From the NCBI GenBank assembly GCA_033549065.1, contig JAWSUE010000010.1, forward strand, positions 1 through 64,000: 64,000 nt of DNA, written 5' to 3'. Below the pieces are notes generated by a model, which worked only from the letters and a program-made list of their open reading frames with translations, ran no database searches and was not told where the DNA came from. Shown here one piece after another: positions 46,757 through 56,012 of this stretch; within the stretch, counting starts at the first letter, position 1, and the number at the start of each line of letters is the position of its first letter. The translations under genes and the position numbers were made by a program. The DNA comes from Bacillota bacterium (GTDB taxonomy: Bacteria; Bacillota; Dethiobacteria; DTU022).

Positions 46757-48271
46757 TTGGAAAAAACAACAGTAATAACTCTCTTAATAATTATAGTTTT
46801 ATTACCAATCGTCATGACTCCGGTTATTTATTATATATGCCGGTTTTCAGAAAGGCTGCGAAACATAGTTGCGGTTTTAACCAGTGGAGTTACATTTGTT
46901 CTCACCCTGTTCCTCTATCCGGCTATTTCCGGAGGGGGAGGGGTCCAGCATACACTTTTTGAGATCTTACCTAACCTGGAAATCTCAATCCGCCTGGATG
47001 TTCTCAGCTTCAGCCTGGCTGCAATTGCTTCATTGATCTGGTTCATGTGTACCATTTATTCGATTGATTACATGGCCAAAGAGCACGCCTGCGGCCGCTA
47101 TTACCCTGTTTTGATTTTTACTCTGGGCAGCTGCCAGGGAATTTTCTTTGCCGGGGATCTTTTTACTCTATTTGTATTTTTTGAGCTCATGTCTTTAATC
47201 GCCTATATCCTGATTATCCATGAAGAAACCGAAGAAGCGCTGAAAGCCGGTTATAAATACCTGGTAATGACCATTATTGGCGGTCTCGCCCTCTTTTTCG
47301 GCATAATTATTGTTTTTGAACTGGGAGGAACGGTATCCCTGGGTGTGGGGGTTATAATCAGTGAAAATAGTCTGTTAGCCCTGATAGCTTTTATCTGTTT
47401 TTTGATCGGTTTTGGTATGAAAGCCGGGATGTTTCCCCTGCATGTGTGGCTGCCTGACGCTCACCCGGTAGCACCATCACCGGCTAGCGCTCTGCTGTCG
47501 GGAGTTATGCTTAAAACCGGGGCATATGGTTTATTGAGAGTATTATTTCATGTTTATTCCATCGATCTTATCAGGGATAGCAACTGGGATCTGATTCTGG
47601 GAGTCTTGGCTGTTATTACTATTCTTCTGGGATCTGCAGTAGCTTTAACCCAAACCGATATAAAACGCCGGCTGGCCTATTCCAGTATCAGCCAGTTGGG
47701 TTATATTCTACTCGGAATGAGTATTCTTAACAATAATGGCGTAACCGGAGCAGTTTTTCATATCTTCAGCCATGCTTTTATGAAAAGCGTTCTTTTCCTT
47801 GCAGCCGGAGCGGTTTTATGGAAAACCGGGAAGCGCAATATTGCAGATTATGGCGGTATAGGGCGACAGATGCCTTTCACCATGGGCTGTTTTTCAATTG
47901 CTGCCCTGGCGATGATCGGAATACCACCTCTTAATGGATTTCTCAGTAAATGGACCCTGGCTTTGGGTGCACTTGATGCTGGAATGACCCTCTATGTACC
48001 GGTGTTATTGATCAGCAGTCTTTTAAATGCACTTTATTACCTTCCGATTATAATTCCTGCATTCTTTGAGATGCCTGCCGGAGAGAAGACTCACAGGGAA
48101 GATGACAGCCATGAAATAAAATTTGACATCAGGGAAGCAACTTACCGCATGCTGATACCCCTGGTATTTCTTGCTCTCTGTACCATCTTTTTCGGTTTAA
48201 CACCCAACAATATCACCTTTACTCTCTCCCGCTATACAGCTGCTTTCCTGTTGGGAGGGGGGATTTTCTAA
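46757..48271 (+). CDS. Antiporter-like subunit 2, MrpD-like
   Basis: 504 aa from a TTG start with GGAGGTG upstream. About 14 helices; conserved E in FFELMSLIAYILIIHEE, K in GMKAGMFPLHVWLPDAHPVAPSPASALLSG, and HAFMKSVLFL. Proton_antipo_M family. It is more similar in motifs to the third antiporter-like subunit than to the first (both share the HPVAPSPASALLSG stretch), which suggests a duplication. Confidence 0.9.
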   Translation: MEKTTVITLLIIIVLLPIVMTPVIYYICRFSERLRNIVAVLTSGVTFVLTLFLYPAISGGGGVQHTLFEILPNLEISIRLDVLSFSLAAIASLIWFMCTIYSIDYMAKEHACGRYYPVLIFTLGSCQGIFFAGDLFTLFVFFELMSLIAYILIIHEETEEALKAGYKYLVMTIIGGLALFFGIIIVFELGGTVSLGVGVIISENSLLALIAFICFLIGFGMKAGMFPLHVWLPDAHPVAPSPASALLSGVMLKTGAYGLLRVLFHVYSIDLIRDSNWDLILGVLAVITILLGSAVALTQTDIKRRLAYSSISQLGYILLGMSILNNNGVTGAVFHIFSHAFMKSVLFLAAGAVLWKTGKRNIADYGGIGRQMPFTMGCFSIAALAMIGIPPLNGFLSKWTLALGALDAGMTLYVPVLLISSLLNALYYLPIIIPAFFEMPAGEKTHREDDSHEIKFDIREATYRMLIPLVFLALCTIFFGLTPNNITFTLSRYTAAFLLGGGIF

Positions 48272-50551
48272 TTGTTTGCTGCGGCTTCCGAAAACATAGT
48301 CGATACAAGCCATATATACTATTCCATTCTGCCGCTCCTGGCTGCCCTGATTCCCCTCCTAACCGGAATTGCAATTTATTTTCTCAAAGATAGCTGGGAA
48401 GTCCTCAGAAAAGCGGTAGCCCTGGCTGCTGCTCTCTTTGCCTTATTGGCAGTGATCAGCCTCTTTCCACTTGTCATGAGCGGAAAAGTATATTTTGATT
48501 TGATCGATTTTATGCAGATGGGGCTTTTTTTCAAAGTTGATCTGGTTGCCTGGGTATTTGCTTTTTTGATTACCTTCATCTGGTCTCTGGCTACAATATT
48601 TTCCTTTGCTTACATGGATCACGAACATAACAGGCGGCGTTATTATAGTTTCTTAATCTTTACGCTGGGGGCAACGCTCGGCGTTGTTCTTGCCGGAGAT
48701 TTCTTTACACTTTTCCTTTTTTTTGAGTTAATGACCCTCAGTTCCTTTGTCCTGGTCATTCATGAACAGAATGTTGAGGCGATGAAAGCAGGTATGCTCT
48801 ACCTGTACCTGGGTATAGCCGGAGGACTTAGCCTGCTTTTTGCCATAATGATGTTATATGGAGGTACCGGAACGGTTGATATTGCTCCTGCCCTCGAGCT
48901 CCTGGACCGGAACAGGACAGCAATTTATATTTTATTTTTGATCGGTTTCGGGATCAAAGCAGGATTGGTTCCTTTGCACATTTGGCTGCCTCAGGCTCAT
49001 CCTGTAGCGCCGTCCCCGGCCAGCGCCCTACTTTCAGGGATTATGATCAAGGCTGGGGCATACGGCATACTGAGAGTTTCACTGATATTATTTTCTACCA
49101 CAGGCGAATTAAGTGCTCTGGATGCTTCCTATTTATTTACTGTCGGCAGTGCTTTGATGTGGATCGGAATTGTGACTATGCTGCTTGGTGCCGTAATGGC
49201 CCTGCTGCAGAGTAATATGAAACGGATTCTGGCTTACAGCAGTGTCAGCCAGATCGGTTATATTGCAACAGGACTGGGAGTAGCGACTTTTATGGGCATT
49301 GAAGGAGGTATGGGATTTGCAGGCGCCGTGTACCATATCATAAATCATGCCTTTTTCAAGGCCGGACTATTTATGATGGTCGGTACAGTTTATGTTTACA
49401 CCCATGAATTGGAGCTCTCCCGTTTAGGTGGAATGTTAAAAAAGATGCCGGTTGTAGCAGTGGCATTTCTGGTAGCTGCCTTTGGTATTGCCGGTGTGCC
49501 TGGATTTAACGGTTACCCCAGCAAAACCCTGGTGCATGATGCTCTGCTGATTGCAATCAAGTTCAATGAATTGCTCAGCATTGAAATTGCTGAAAAAATA
49601 TTTGTATTAACCAGTGCGTTAACCATATGTTACTTTATTAAATTATTCAGGGGTATTTTCCTGGGACCAGTTCCTGAGAAGCTGGACCGTAACTACAAGT
49701 TGCCTTTTTCCATTAATTTTGTTATGACCAGTTTTATAATAATTATTACAGGTATTGGCCTTTTCCCAAACTATATTTTGGAGAAAATTCTGGTTCCTGC
49801 GGCAGAAATGTTTCGATACGAAGGATATGCTATGGAACATCTCTATCATTTTCATTTTTTTGAGTGGCACCCCCTTGAAGCCATGCTGATTGTAGGTGCA
49901 CTGGCACTTATTATTTACATTCCGGGTGCTTACCGTGGGTGGTTCAACTGGACACCCCCGGAATGGTTAAGTATCCATCGGTTGGTCTATGGCCCCCTGA
50001 CAAAACAGCTGATGATCATCACCTGCCGGGCAGGAATTATTCTGGACTCGTCGGTAGACGGAGCCTATGATCGTTCGGGTAACATTGCCCGTAACATGTG
50101 TCGTTACATCGGAGATGCAGATATCGGTCTGGATAAATTTTACGAGAAGACAGGCAAAATGGCCAGAAGCCTGGCTGACCGTTCTACTGACATGGATTCC
50201 AAGCTTGATCAATTTTATGAAAAATCGGGAGAAATGGCCCGTAAGATCGCAGACAGGACTTCTGAAATGGACTCCGCTCTTGATGACATATACACTAAAT
50301 CGGGAAAGCAGGCGCAAAAATTGGCCAGGCAGACTTCTGATATTGACCGGGCAATAAATGTTGTATATGATCAGGCGGGCCAGAAAGCCCGTAACGAAGT
50401 TGAGAGAAGGCTGTCGGAGAAAGAGAAAAAAACCGGTCGTTTCGATTCGACCAAATGGACAACAAAAAACCTTAGTTTTGATACCTTGCTCCTCTTTCTT
50501 GTGCTGGGTGTGGTTTTGTTCATTATTTTCTATTTTGGACGCCTGAATTAA
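48272..50551 (+). CDS. Antiporter-like subunit 3 with repeat tail
   Basis: 759 aa from a TTG start directly after the previous stop. Residues 1-540 are a Proton_antipo_M subunit (FFELMTLSSFVLVIHEQ, GIKAGLVPLHIWLPQAHPVAPSPAS, HAFFKAGLFMMVG). An extra helix region (about 540-590) follows, then five exact 25-residue repeats (about 596-720) and a final membrane helix (about 735-755). The antiporter part would move H+ or Na+. The repeat tail, anchored by its own helix, is not part of known Mrp subunits to my knowledge. Confidence 0.9.
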   Translation: MFAAASENIVDTSHIYYSILPLLAALIPLLTGIAIYFLKDSWEVLRKAVALAAALFALLAVISLFPLVMSGKVYFDLIDFMQMGLFFKVDLVAWVFAFLITFIWSLATIFSFAYMDHEHNRRRYYSFLIFTLGATLGVVLAGDFFTLFLFFELMTLSSFVLVIHEQNVEAMKAGMLYLYLGIAGGLSLLFAIMMLYGGTGTVDIAPALELLDRNRTAIYILFLIGFGIKAGLVPLHIWLPQAHPVAPSPASALLSGIMIKAGAYGILRVSLILFSTTGELSALDASYLFTVGSALMWIGIVTMLLGAVMALLQSNMKRILAYSSVSQIGYIATGLGVATFMGIEGGMGFAGAVYHIINHAFFKAGLFMMVGTVYVYTHELELSRLGGMLKKMPVVAVAFLVAAFGIAGVPGFNGYPSKTLVHDALLIAIKFNELLSIEIAEKIFVLTSALTICYFIKLFRGIFLGPVPEKLDRNYKLPFSINFVMTSFIIIITGIGLFPNYILEKILVPAAEMFRYEGYAMEHLYHFHFFEWHPLEAMLIVGALALIIYIPGAYRGWFNWTPPEWLSIHRLVYGPLTKQLMIITCRAGIILDSSVDGAYDRSGNIARNMCRYIGDADIGLDKFYEKTGKMARSLADRSTDMDSKLDQFYEKSGEMARKIADRTSEMDSALDDIYTKSGKQAQKLARQTSDIDRAINVVYDQAGQKARNEVERRLSEKEKKTGRFDSTKWTTKNLSFDTLLLFLVLGVVLFIIFYFGRLN
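50057..50431 (+). repeat. Five 75-bp in-frame repeats
   Basis: Units start at 50057, 50132, 50207, 50282 and 50357 with no slippage. Each encodes 25 residues with a consensus of D/N-x-x-Y, a small residue, G, then A-R or A-Q, a variable middle, and D-x-x-L/I at the end (for example DQFYEKSGEMARKIADR followed by TSEMDSAL). Twenty-five residues is seven turns of an alpha helix, so each unit would present the same face. The last unit is degenerate after its first half. Confidence 0.85.
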
Positions 50552-50562
50552 GGAGCTAAAAA

Positions 50563-51591
50563 TTGCCACCTATTAAAATAAAACCATCCATCGCGATCCC
50601 TCTTTTTTCCCTGATCGTTGTTGCTTTATTTTTTTATATCCGGGTAGTCAATGCTGAGAAAATGAATGTCTATTACCGGGTAACCATGGATACTTCTGTT
50701 GAGCTGCGATTCAGCAGTAATTCATCAGTTGATCCCGATGTGATAAAAGAGGCAGTATTTGATGAAATCAAGAGAATGGAGAACATATTCAGCCGCAGCA
50801 TTGAGGAAAGTGAAATTAGCAGAATAAACAGGATGGCCGGAGTCAGCCCGGTTGCAGTAAGCCCGGAAATGCTGGCAGTGCTGGAAATGGCTCTTCAGTT
50901 TACAGAGCTGACCGGCGGTGCATTTAATCCGGCAATAGCACCGGTTATTGATGCCTGGGGTTTTTTTAGTCAGGTATACAAGATACCCTCAGGCAGCGAC
51001 CTGAAAAATACCCTGGAGGTTTCAGATTACCGGAATGTTGAGATTGATTATGAACAGTCTACTGTTTTCCTGTCCGAAAAAGGAATGGCCCTGGAGTTGG
51101 GCGGGATCGCCAAAGGATTCATTATTGATCAGGCTATGGCTGTCTTAAATAATTATGGGGTAGAGCATGCTTTTATCAATGCCGGAGGAGATATACTTCT
51201 GAAAGGGACGAAAACTGACGGCAGCCTGTGGAAAATCGGTGTACGCAATCCCCGTGAAGAGGAAAAAATTATTGCCGTATTTCATGTTTCCGAAGGAGCT
51301 GTTGTAACCTCCGGAGATTATGAACGCTTTTTTGAAGAGGGCGGAAAGCGATATCACCATATTCTTGATCCCCTTACCGGGTATCCGGCCGGTGAATTGG
51401 CCAGTGTAACTGTTCTCGCCCCTTCTGCAGTTATAGCCGATACACTATCGACTGCCATCTTTATTCTCGGCCCTGTCCAGGGAATAAATCTGGTGGAGAG
51501 TTTGCCGGAAGTCGAAGCCCTGCTAATTACTCCCGGTTTGGAAATTATACAATCAGGGGGACTGCATGATAATGTTGAAGTGCAGTTTTAA
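50563..51591 (+). CDS. apbE: FAD:protein FMN transferase ApbE
   Basis: 342 aa from a TTG start. N-terminal signal/anchor helix (about 9-29). ApbE marks: TGGAFNPAIAPVIDAWGF, ELGGIAKGFIIDQA, NAGGDILLKG, and VTSGDYERFF with HHILDPLTGYPA. It transfers FMN from FAD to Thr/Ser in S/D-G-A-T-x-S/T motifs outside the membrane. RnfG (three such motifs) and RnfD in the same block are the obvious substrates. It begins 11 nt after the last antiporter gene. Confidence 0.93.
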   Translation: MPPIKIKPSIAIPLFSLIVVALFFYIRVVNAEKMNVYYRVTMDTSVELRFSSNSSVDPDVIKEAVFDEIKRMENIFSRSIEESEISRINRMAGVSPVAVSPEMLAVLEMALQFTELTGGAFNPAIAPVIDAWGFFSQVYKIPSGSDLKNTLEVSDYRNVEIDYEQSTVFLSEKGMALELGGIAKGFIIDQAMAVLNNYGVEHAFINAGGDILLKGTKTDGSLWKIGVRNPREEEKIIAVFHVSEGAVVTSGDYERFFEEGGKRYHHILDPLTGYPAGELASVTVLAPSAVIADTLSTAIFILGPVQGINLVESLPEVEALLITPGLEIIQSGGLHDNVEVQF

Positions 51592-51612
51592 ACAACCCGA
51601 AAGGAAATATTA

Positions 51613-52170
51613 ATGACGCAACAAGCAATTGAATTACGGAACCGTTTAACTTACCTGATCTACCTGGCTCTGTTGATCACATTTGCCGTGGTAATTCATA
51701 CAATTGAAGCAGCACTGCCGCTGCCAATGCCTGTTCCGGGGGTTAGGCTGGGACTCGCTAACATCATTACACTATTAACCCTGGTTCTCTTCGGTTTGAG
51801 GAGTGGGCTGCTTGTATCAATAATTAGGACTATCCTTGGCAGTCTTTTTGTCGGGGGACTGTTCGGTTTCGGTTTTTGGCTCAGCATTACTGCCGGCGTA
51901 ACAAGCTGCCTGGCCATGGCACTGGTTTTAACCTTTCAAAAAAAAGGATTGATCAGCCTGCTATCGGTTTCCGTGATCGGAGCCGCAGTGCATAACATAA
52001 CCCAGTTGACCCTGGCCAGCATTATTATCGCAAACATGGTCTTGCTTCGGGGTTATTACCCCTTACTGCTGCTATTATCAGTTCCAACAGGAATATTTAC
52101 CGGTTTGGCAGCTTTTTATCTCGAGGGGATAACCAGGAATATGTTCAAACAGGCAAGCCGGAGGGGTTGA
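51613..52170 (+). CDS. Gx transporter/HepI-like membrane protein
   Basis: 185 aa, about five helices. Pattern PMPVPGVRLGLANIITLLTL and GGLFGFGFWLSITAGVTS belong to the Gx transporter family (older name heptaprenyl diphosphate synthase component I), often found next to rnf and apbE genes. An S-component-like transport role is assumed from the family; the substrate is unknown. AAAGGAAATATTA precedes the ATG. Confidence 0.8.
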   Translation: MTQQAIELRNRLTYLIYLALLITFAVVIHTIEAALPLPMPVPGVRLGLANIITLLTLVLFGLRSGLLVSIIRTILGSLFVGGLFGFGFWLSITAGVTSCLAMALVLTFQKKGLISLLSVSVIGAAVHNITQLTLASIIIANMVLLRGYYPLLLLLSVPTGIFTGLAAFYLEGITRNMFKQASRRG

Positions 52171-52171
52171 A

Positions 52172-52774
52172 ATGGATATAATCCTCGCTTCAGCATCACC
52201 ACGCAGGGCCAAACTTCTCAGACAGGCTGGAATACCATTCAGGGTAATATATCCCTCTGTCAGTGAAAAGTTTGAAGAAAGCGAAGATCCGGAAAAAATC
52301 GTTCTGAAGCTGGCTTATGACAAGGCCGCAATAGTTGCCGGAAAAATTGAACATGGATATATTATCGCTGCCGATACACTCGTTGTTTTCGAAAACAATA
52401 TCTTAGGGAAGCCAAAGGATCGGGAAGATGCCCTGAGGATGCTCCAAAGGATTAACGGGAAAATGCATAAAGTTATAACCGGTTTGGTTCTTTTCGACGC
52501 TGCTTCAAAGAATTGGCTTGAAGGGGTAGCGGTAACGAAAGTATGGTTTAAGAAGTTGTCGGATGATGCGATAGATGCTTACCTGGATACCGGGGAGCCT
52601 TTGGATAAAGCCGGTGCCTATGGAATTCAGGAAAAGGCGGCCTTATTTGTTGAAAAAATCGAAGGTTGCTATACGAATGTTGTTGGTCTGCCCCTGGGCT
52701 TGCTTTATAACATGATGAACCAGATGAATGTATCATTATGGCTGAACAGAAAGGATGGCGATCATGCAAAATGA
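52172..52774 (+). CDS. maf: Maf-like nucleotide pyrophosphatase
   Basis: 200 aa. Maf marks: ILASASPRRAKLLRQAGI at the start, AADTLV, GKPKDREDALRML and the late YTNVVGLPL. Family members hydrolyse dTTP/UTP or m7GTP to monophosphates; they have also been linked to septum control. It lies next to radC, as in Bacillus. GAGGGGTTGAA precedes the ATG. Confidence 0.92.
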   Translation: MDIILASASPRRAKLLRQAGIPFRVIYPSVSEKFEESEDPEKIVLKLAYDKAAIVAGKIEHGYIIAADTLVVFENNILGKPKDREDALRMLQRINGKMHKVITGLVLFDAASKNWLEGVAVTKVWFKKLSDDAIDAYLDTGEPLDKAGAYGIQEKAALFVEKIEGCYTNVVGLPLGLLYNMMNQMNVSLWLNRKDGDHAK

Positions 52775-53453
52775 TTCAATAATGATTAAAGACCTGCCTT
52801 TTGAAGAAAGACCCCGTGAAAAACTCAAACAATTTGGTTCAGGCGCTCTTTCCAATGCAGAACTACTGGCAATCCTGCTCAGAGTTGGAAATCGGCAGGA
52901 ATCTGCTGTACAGCTCGCGACCAGGATTCTGGCCCAGAGCGGAGGACTGCGAAGCCTCCCGGATCTTACACTTGAAGATCTTCAACAGAACAAGGGTATC
53001 GGACCGGACAAGGCAGTGATGATTAAAGCTGCTTTAGAGCTTGGTTGCCGGTTGGCTACGACTCCACGCGAATCTTCAGGAAGTATTACTAATCCAAGGC
53101 AGGCTGCCGATCTCTTCATGGAGGAACTTCGTTATAAAAAGAAAGAGTACTTTAAAATCCTATTGTTAAATACCAAAAATCATGTGCTATCGAGAGAAGA
53201 GATTTCTGTAGGCAGCCTGAGCGCATCAATTGTCCATCCCCGCGAGATATTTAATATTCCACTGCGCAAAAGTGCATCTTCAGTAATTTTAATTCATAAT
53301 CACCCCAGTGGCGATCCTTCACCCAGCAGGGAAGATCTTGAAGTGACCCGGCGGTTGGTTGATGCAGGCAATATACTGGGCATAAATGTCCGGGATCACA
53401 TTATTATCGGAGACGGTTGTTTTTTCAGTTTCAGGGAAAAGGGGTTGTTATAG
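52764..53453 (+). CDS. radC: RadC family JAB-domain protein
   Basis: 229 aa from ATG 52764. An N-terminal helix-hairpin-helix region (MIKDLPFEERPREKL..., NKGIGPDKAVMIKAALE) and a C-terminal JAB/MPN metalloprotein domain with HNHPSGDPSPSREDL. The exact biochemical role of RadC is not established. Start choice: GGATGG precedes ATG 52764, which overlaps maf by 11 bp; ATG 52755 is less well placed. Confidence 0.92.
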   Translation: MQNDSIMIKDLPFEERPREKLKQFGSGALSNAELLAILLRVGNRQESAVQLATRILAQSGGLRSLPDLTLEDLQQNKGIGPDKAVMIKAALELGCRLATTPRESSGSITNPRQAADLFMEELRYKKKEYFKILLLNTKNHVLSREEISVGSLSASIVHPREIFNIPLRKSASSVILIHNHPSGDPSPSREDLEVTRRLVDAGNILGINVRDHIIIGDGCFFSFREKGLL

Positions 53454-53512
53454 GATAGACTTATCAAAGCAGGAATTTTATGGTATTATATTTTCAAAAC
53501 GTGGAGACAATA

Positions 53513-55315
53513 ATGAACGATCTGGAATATAAATATGAAGAAATTATCTCTCAGGTTCAAAAGCCCGGACGCTATATCGGCAATGAATGGAATTCATACC
53601 AGAAAAATCATTCAAAATCCAAGGTTAAAATGGTTATAGCTTTTCCCGATCTTTATGAAGTCGGGATGTCAAACCAGGGTATTAAGGTACTATATGAAGC
53701 AGTTAACCGGCAGCCTGAAATGTTATTGGAACGGGTTTTTGCTCCTGCTGATGATATGGAAAAGTTGCTTCGGGATAATGCCCTCCCTTTATTTACACTG
53801 GAGAGTCATAAGCCGATTTCTGAGTTTGATGTAATCGGTTTTTCACTGCAATATGAGCTCAGTTATACCAATGTTCTAAATATGCTCGATCTGAGCGGTA
53901 TTGAGTTTTACAGCAACATGCGTGGTGAAGATTCACCTTTGATTATCGGTGGCGGCCCCTGCACATATAATCCCGAACCTTTAGCCAATTTTTTTGATCT
54001 CTTTGTTCTAGGTGAAGCTGAGGAATTGTTACCTGAACTTCTGGAGTCATTGGGAGATATGAAACAGAAAGGATTAAAACGCCAGGATATTCTTATCAAG
54101 CTTGCATCGATCCAGGGTGTCTATATCCCATCCCTCTATGAACCTTTATACCGGAAGCAGGTCTTAACCGGAATTAATAAATTAGATCACAATGCTCCGG
54201 ATCTGGTTAGAAAAAGGATAGTTGCAGATCTTAATCTGTCTCTTTATCCGGAAAAACCTCTAGTACCCTATATCCAGGTAATCCACGACCGGGCAGTTAT
54301 TGAACTCTTCAGGGGCTGTGGGCGGGGATGTCGTTTTTGCCAGGCCGGCTATATTTTTCGACCGGTGAGAAGAAGGAACAGGGAGAAGATTATAGATCTG
54401 GCAGCGAAGATGATTGCTTCTACTGGCTATGATGAACTATCTTTATCTTCATTGAGCAGTGCAGACTATCCGGAGATCGGCGAATTGATCAACGATCTTA
54501 CTGAAGCGTTATCAGGGAACAGGGTTAAGTGTACGCTGCCATCTCTCCGTCTCGATTCTTACTCGGTTAAATTGGCTGAGCTTTTTCATCGCGGGAAGCG
54601 CAGCAGCCTGACTTTTGCTCCCGAAGCTGCTACGGAGCGCCTGAGGAATGTCATTAATAAAAATATTACCGAAGATGAAATTTTTCAAGCCCTTAAGGAT
54701 GCTGTCAATGCTGGATGGGAGGGATTTAAATTATATTTTATGATTGGCTTGCCTACTGAAACGGATGAAGATGTTGAAGCAATTATCTCCATGTGCCGGG
54801 AAATCAGAGATCATTTCAAAGAGAATATGAAGCGAAAGATCAGGTTATCGATCAGTGTGGCGACCTTTATTCCAAAAGCACATACACCTTTTCAGTGGGA
54901 GCAACAGCTGCCTCTGGGTGAGGTAATTAAAAGACAGCAGATATTAAAAGAAGGATTTAGGATGATTCCCGGAGTTGAATTCAGCTGGCATGATGCTGAA
55001 GCGAGTCTCCTTGAAGCTGTTTTTGCCAGGGGAGATCGTCGTCTGGCTGAAGTAATTGAAAAGGCATGGTCCCTGGGCTGCCGTTTTGATGGGTGGTCGG
55101 AACACTTCAATTACCAAACCTGGGAACGGGCTTTTAAAGAAACAGGGCAGGATCCGGGGAGTTATGCACAGCATTCATACCGGTATGATGATATTCTGCC
55201 CTGGAGCCATCTGAATTGTGGAACAGTCAAAGAAGTTTTTATACGGGAACATCAGAAATCACTCGCAGCAGATTCCGGAGGAGGAGCAGAAAAAAATGGA
55301 CCGGATCAGGTTTAG
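53513..55315 (+). CDS. B12-binding-type radical SAM protein
   Basis: 600 aa from ATG 53513 (GTGGAG upstream). N-terminal cobalamin-binding-like domain (about 30-190), radical SAM core with C269-x3-C273-x2-C276 in GCGRGCRFCQAGY, and a C-terminal extension. This is the family that is nearly always paired with a DUF2344 protein (the next gene, overlapping by 20 bp) and that often neighbours rng and L21. Substrate unknown; an RNA or ribosome-related modification is a guess from its neighbours. Confidence 0.85.
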   Translation: MNDLEYKYEEIISQVQKPGRYIGNEWNSYQKNHSKSKVKMVIAFPDLYEVGMSNQGIKVLYEAVNRQPEMLLERVFAPADDMEKLLRDNALPLFTLESHKPISEFDVIGFSLQYELSYTNVLNMLDLSGIEFYSNMRGEDSPLIIGGGPCTYNPEPLANFFDLFVLGEAEELLPELLESLGDMKQKGLKRQDILIKLASIQGVYIPSLYEPLYRKQVLTGINKLDHNAPDLVRKRIVADLNLSLYPEKPLVPYIQVIHDRAVIELFRGCGRGCRFCQAGYIFRPVRRRNREKIIDLAAKMIASTGYDELSLSSLSSADYPEIGELINDLTEALSGNRVKCTLPSLRLDSYSVKLAELFHRGKRSSLTFAPEAATERLRNVINKNITEDEIFQALKDAVNAGWEGFKLYFMIGLPTETDEDVEAIISMCREIRDHFKENMKRKIRLSISVATFIPKAHTPFQWEQQLPLGEVIKRQQILKEGFRMIPGVEFSWHDAEASLLEAVFARGDRRLAEVIEKAWSLGCRFDGWSEHFNYQTWERAFKETGQDPGSYAQHSYRYDDILPWSHLNCGTVKEVFIREHQKSLAADSGGGAEKNGPDQV

Positions 55316-55976
55316 TTTTTCCTGCAGCGGAAAGTTAAAATATATTTCACACCTTGACATGATGCGATTATTCGTCAGGGCTTTACGGAGAACAGGCCTG
55401 CCTGTTGCTTACAGCCAGGGTTATAATCCACATCCACGTTTTAATCTGGCCCTTCCCTTACCCACCGGTGCTGCGGCAGAAGAAGATTATGGGGAGGTTT
55501 ATTTTGACGGAATAGTTAAACCTCAGCAGTTTATTGATTATCTGAAACACCAGCTCCCGAATGATATTAAGATTAAATCCGCTTTTTCTGTCGATCCGGT
55601 CAGCCCGGCTTTACCCGCAGAGGTTAGTGGAGCAGTTTACAAAGCCCTGTTGCTGACTGGCGGTGATGAATATATTGAAACTAAGATAATGCAGACTGCC
55701 CTGGATATGCTTATGGCAAAAGAGGAAATACTGGTGGATTATACCGGTAAAAAGAAGAAAGCCACCAAGAGAGATATAAGATCCTATATATACGAGGCGG
55801 AGATACATGATGGAGAAAAAAATTTATTGGAATTAATACTGGTTTTGCAGGCAGGAAGTGAAGGTGGCGTATCACCGGTTCAGTTTCTGGAACTGATTCG
55901 AAAGGAACTTGATACCGGATGGACAGCAAACTTCCGTTGGGAATTAACCAGAAAGAGGATTATATTTAAAAACTAG
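55296..55976 (+). CDS. Radical SAM-linked DUF2344 protein
   Basis: 226 aa from ATG 55296, with GGAGGAG 9 nt upstream; longer in-frame starts lie inside the preceding gene. Pattern FSFSCSGKLKYISHLDMMRLFVRALRRTGLPVAYSQGYNPHPR is diagnostic for the DUF2344 family, which occurs as a separate protein or fused to the preceding radical SAM family. Function unknown. Confidence 0.85.
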   Translation: MDRIRFSFSCSGKLKYISHLDMMRLFVRALRRTGLPVAYSQGYNPHPRFNLALPLPTGAAAEEDYGEVYFDGIVKPQQFIDYLKHQLPNDIKIKSAFSVDPVSPALPAEVSGAVYKALLLTGGDEYIETKIMQTALDMLMAKEEILVDYTGKKKKATKRDIRSYIYEAEIHDGEKNLLELILVLQAGSEGGVSPVQFLELIRKELDTGWTANFRWELTRKRIIFKN

Positions 55977-56012
55977 AATGTAGTATATCTGACCATAAGG
56001 ATGTGAAATTAA

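Noticed and set aside
49967-50569. Minus-strand frame of 200 codons over the 25-residue repeats
   Set aside because: Open only because the 75-bp repeats copy the same codon phase; antisense and without a start signal.
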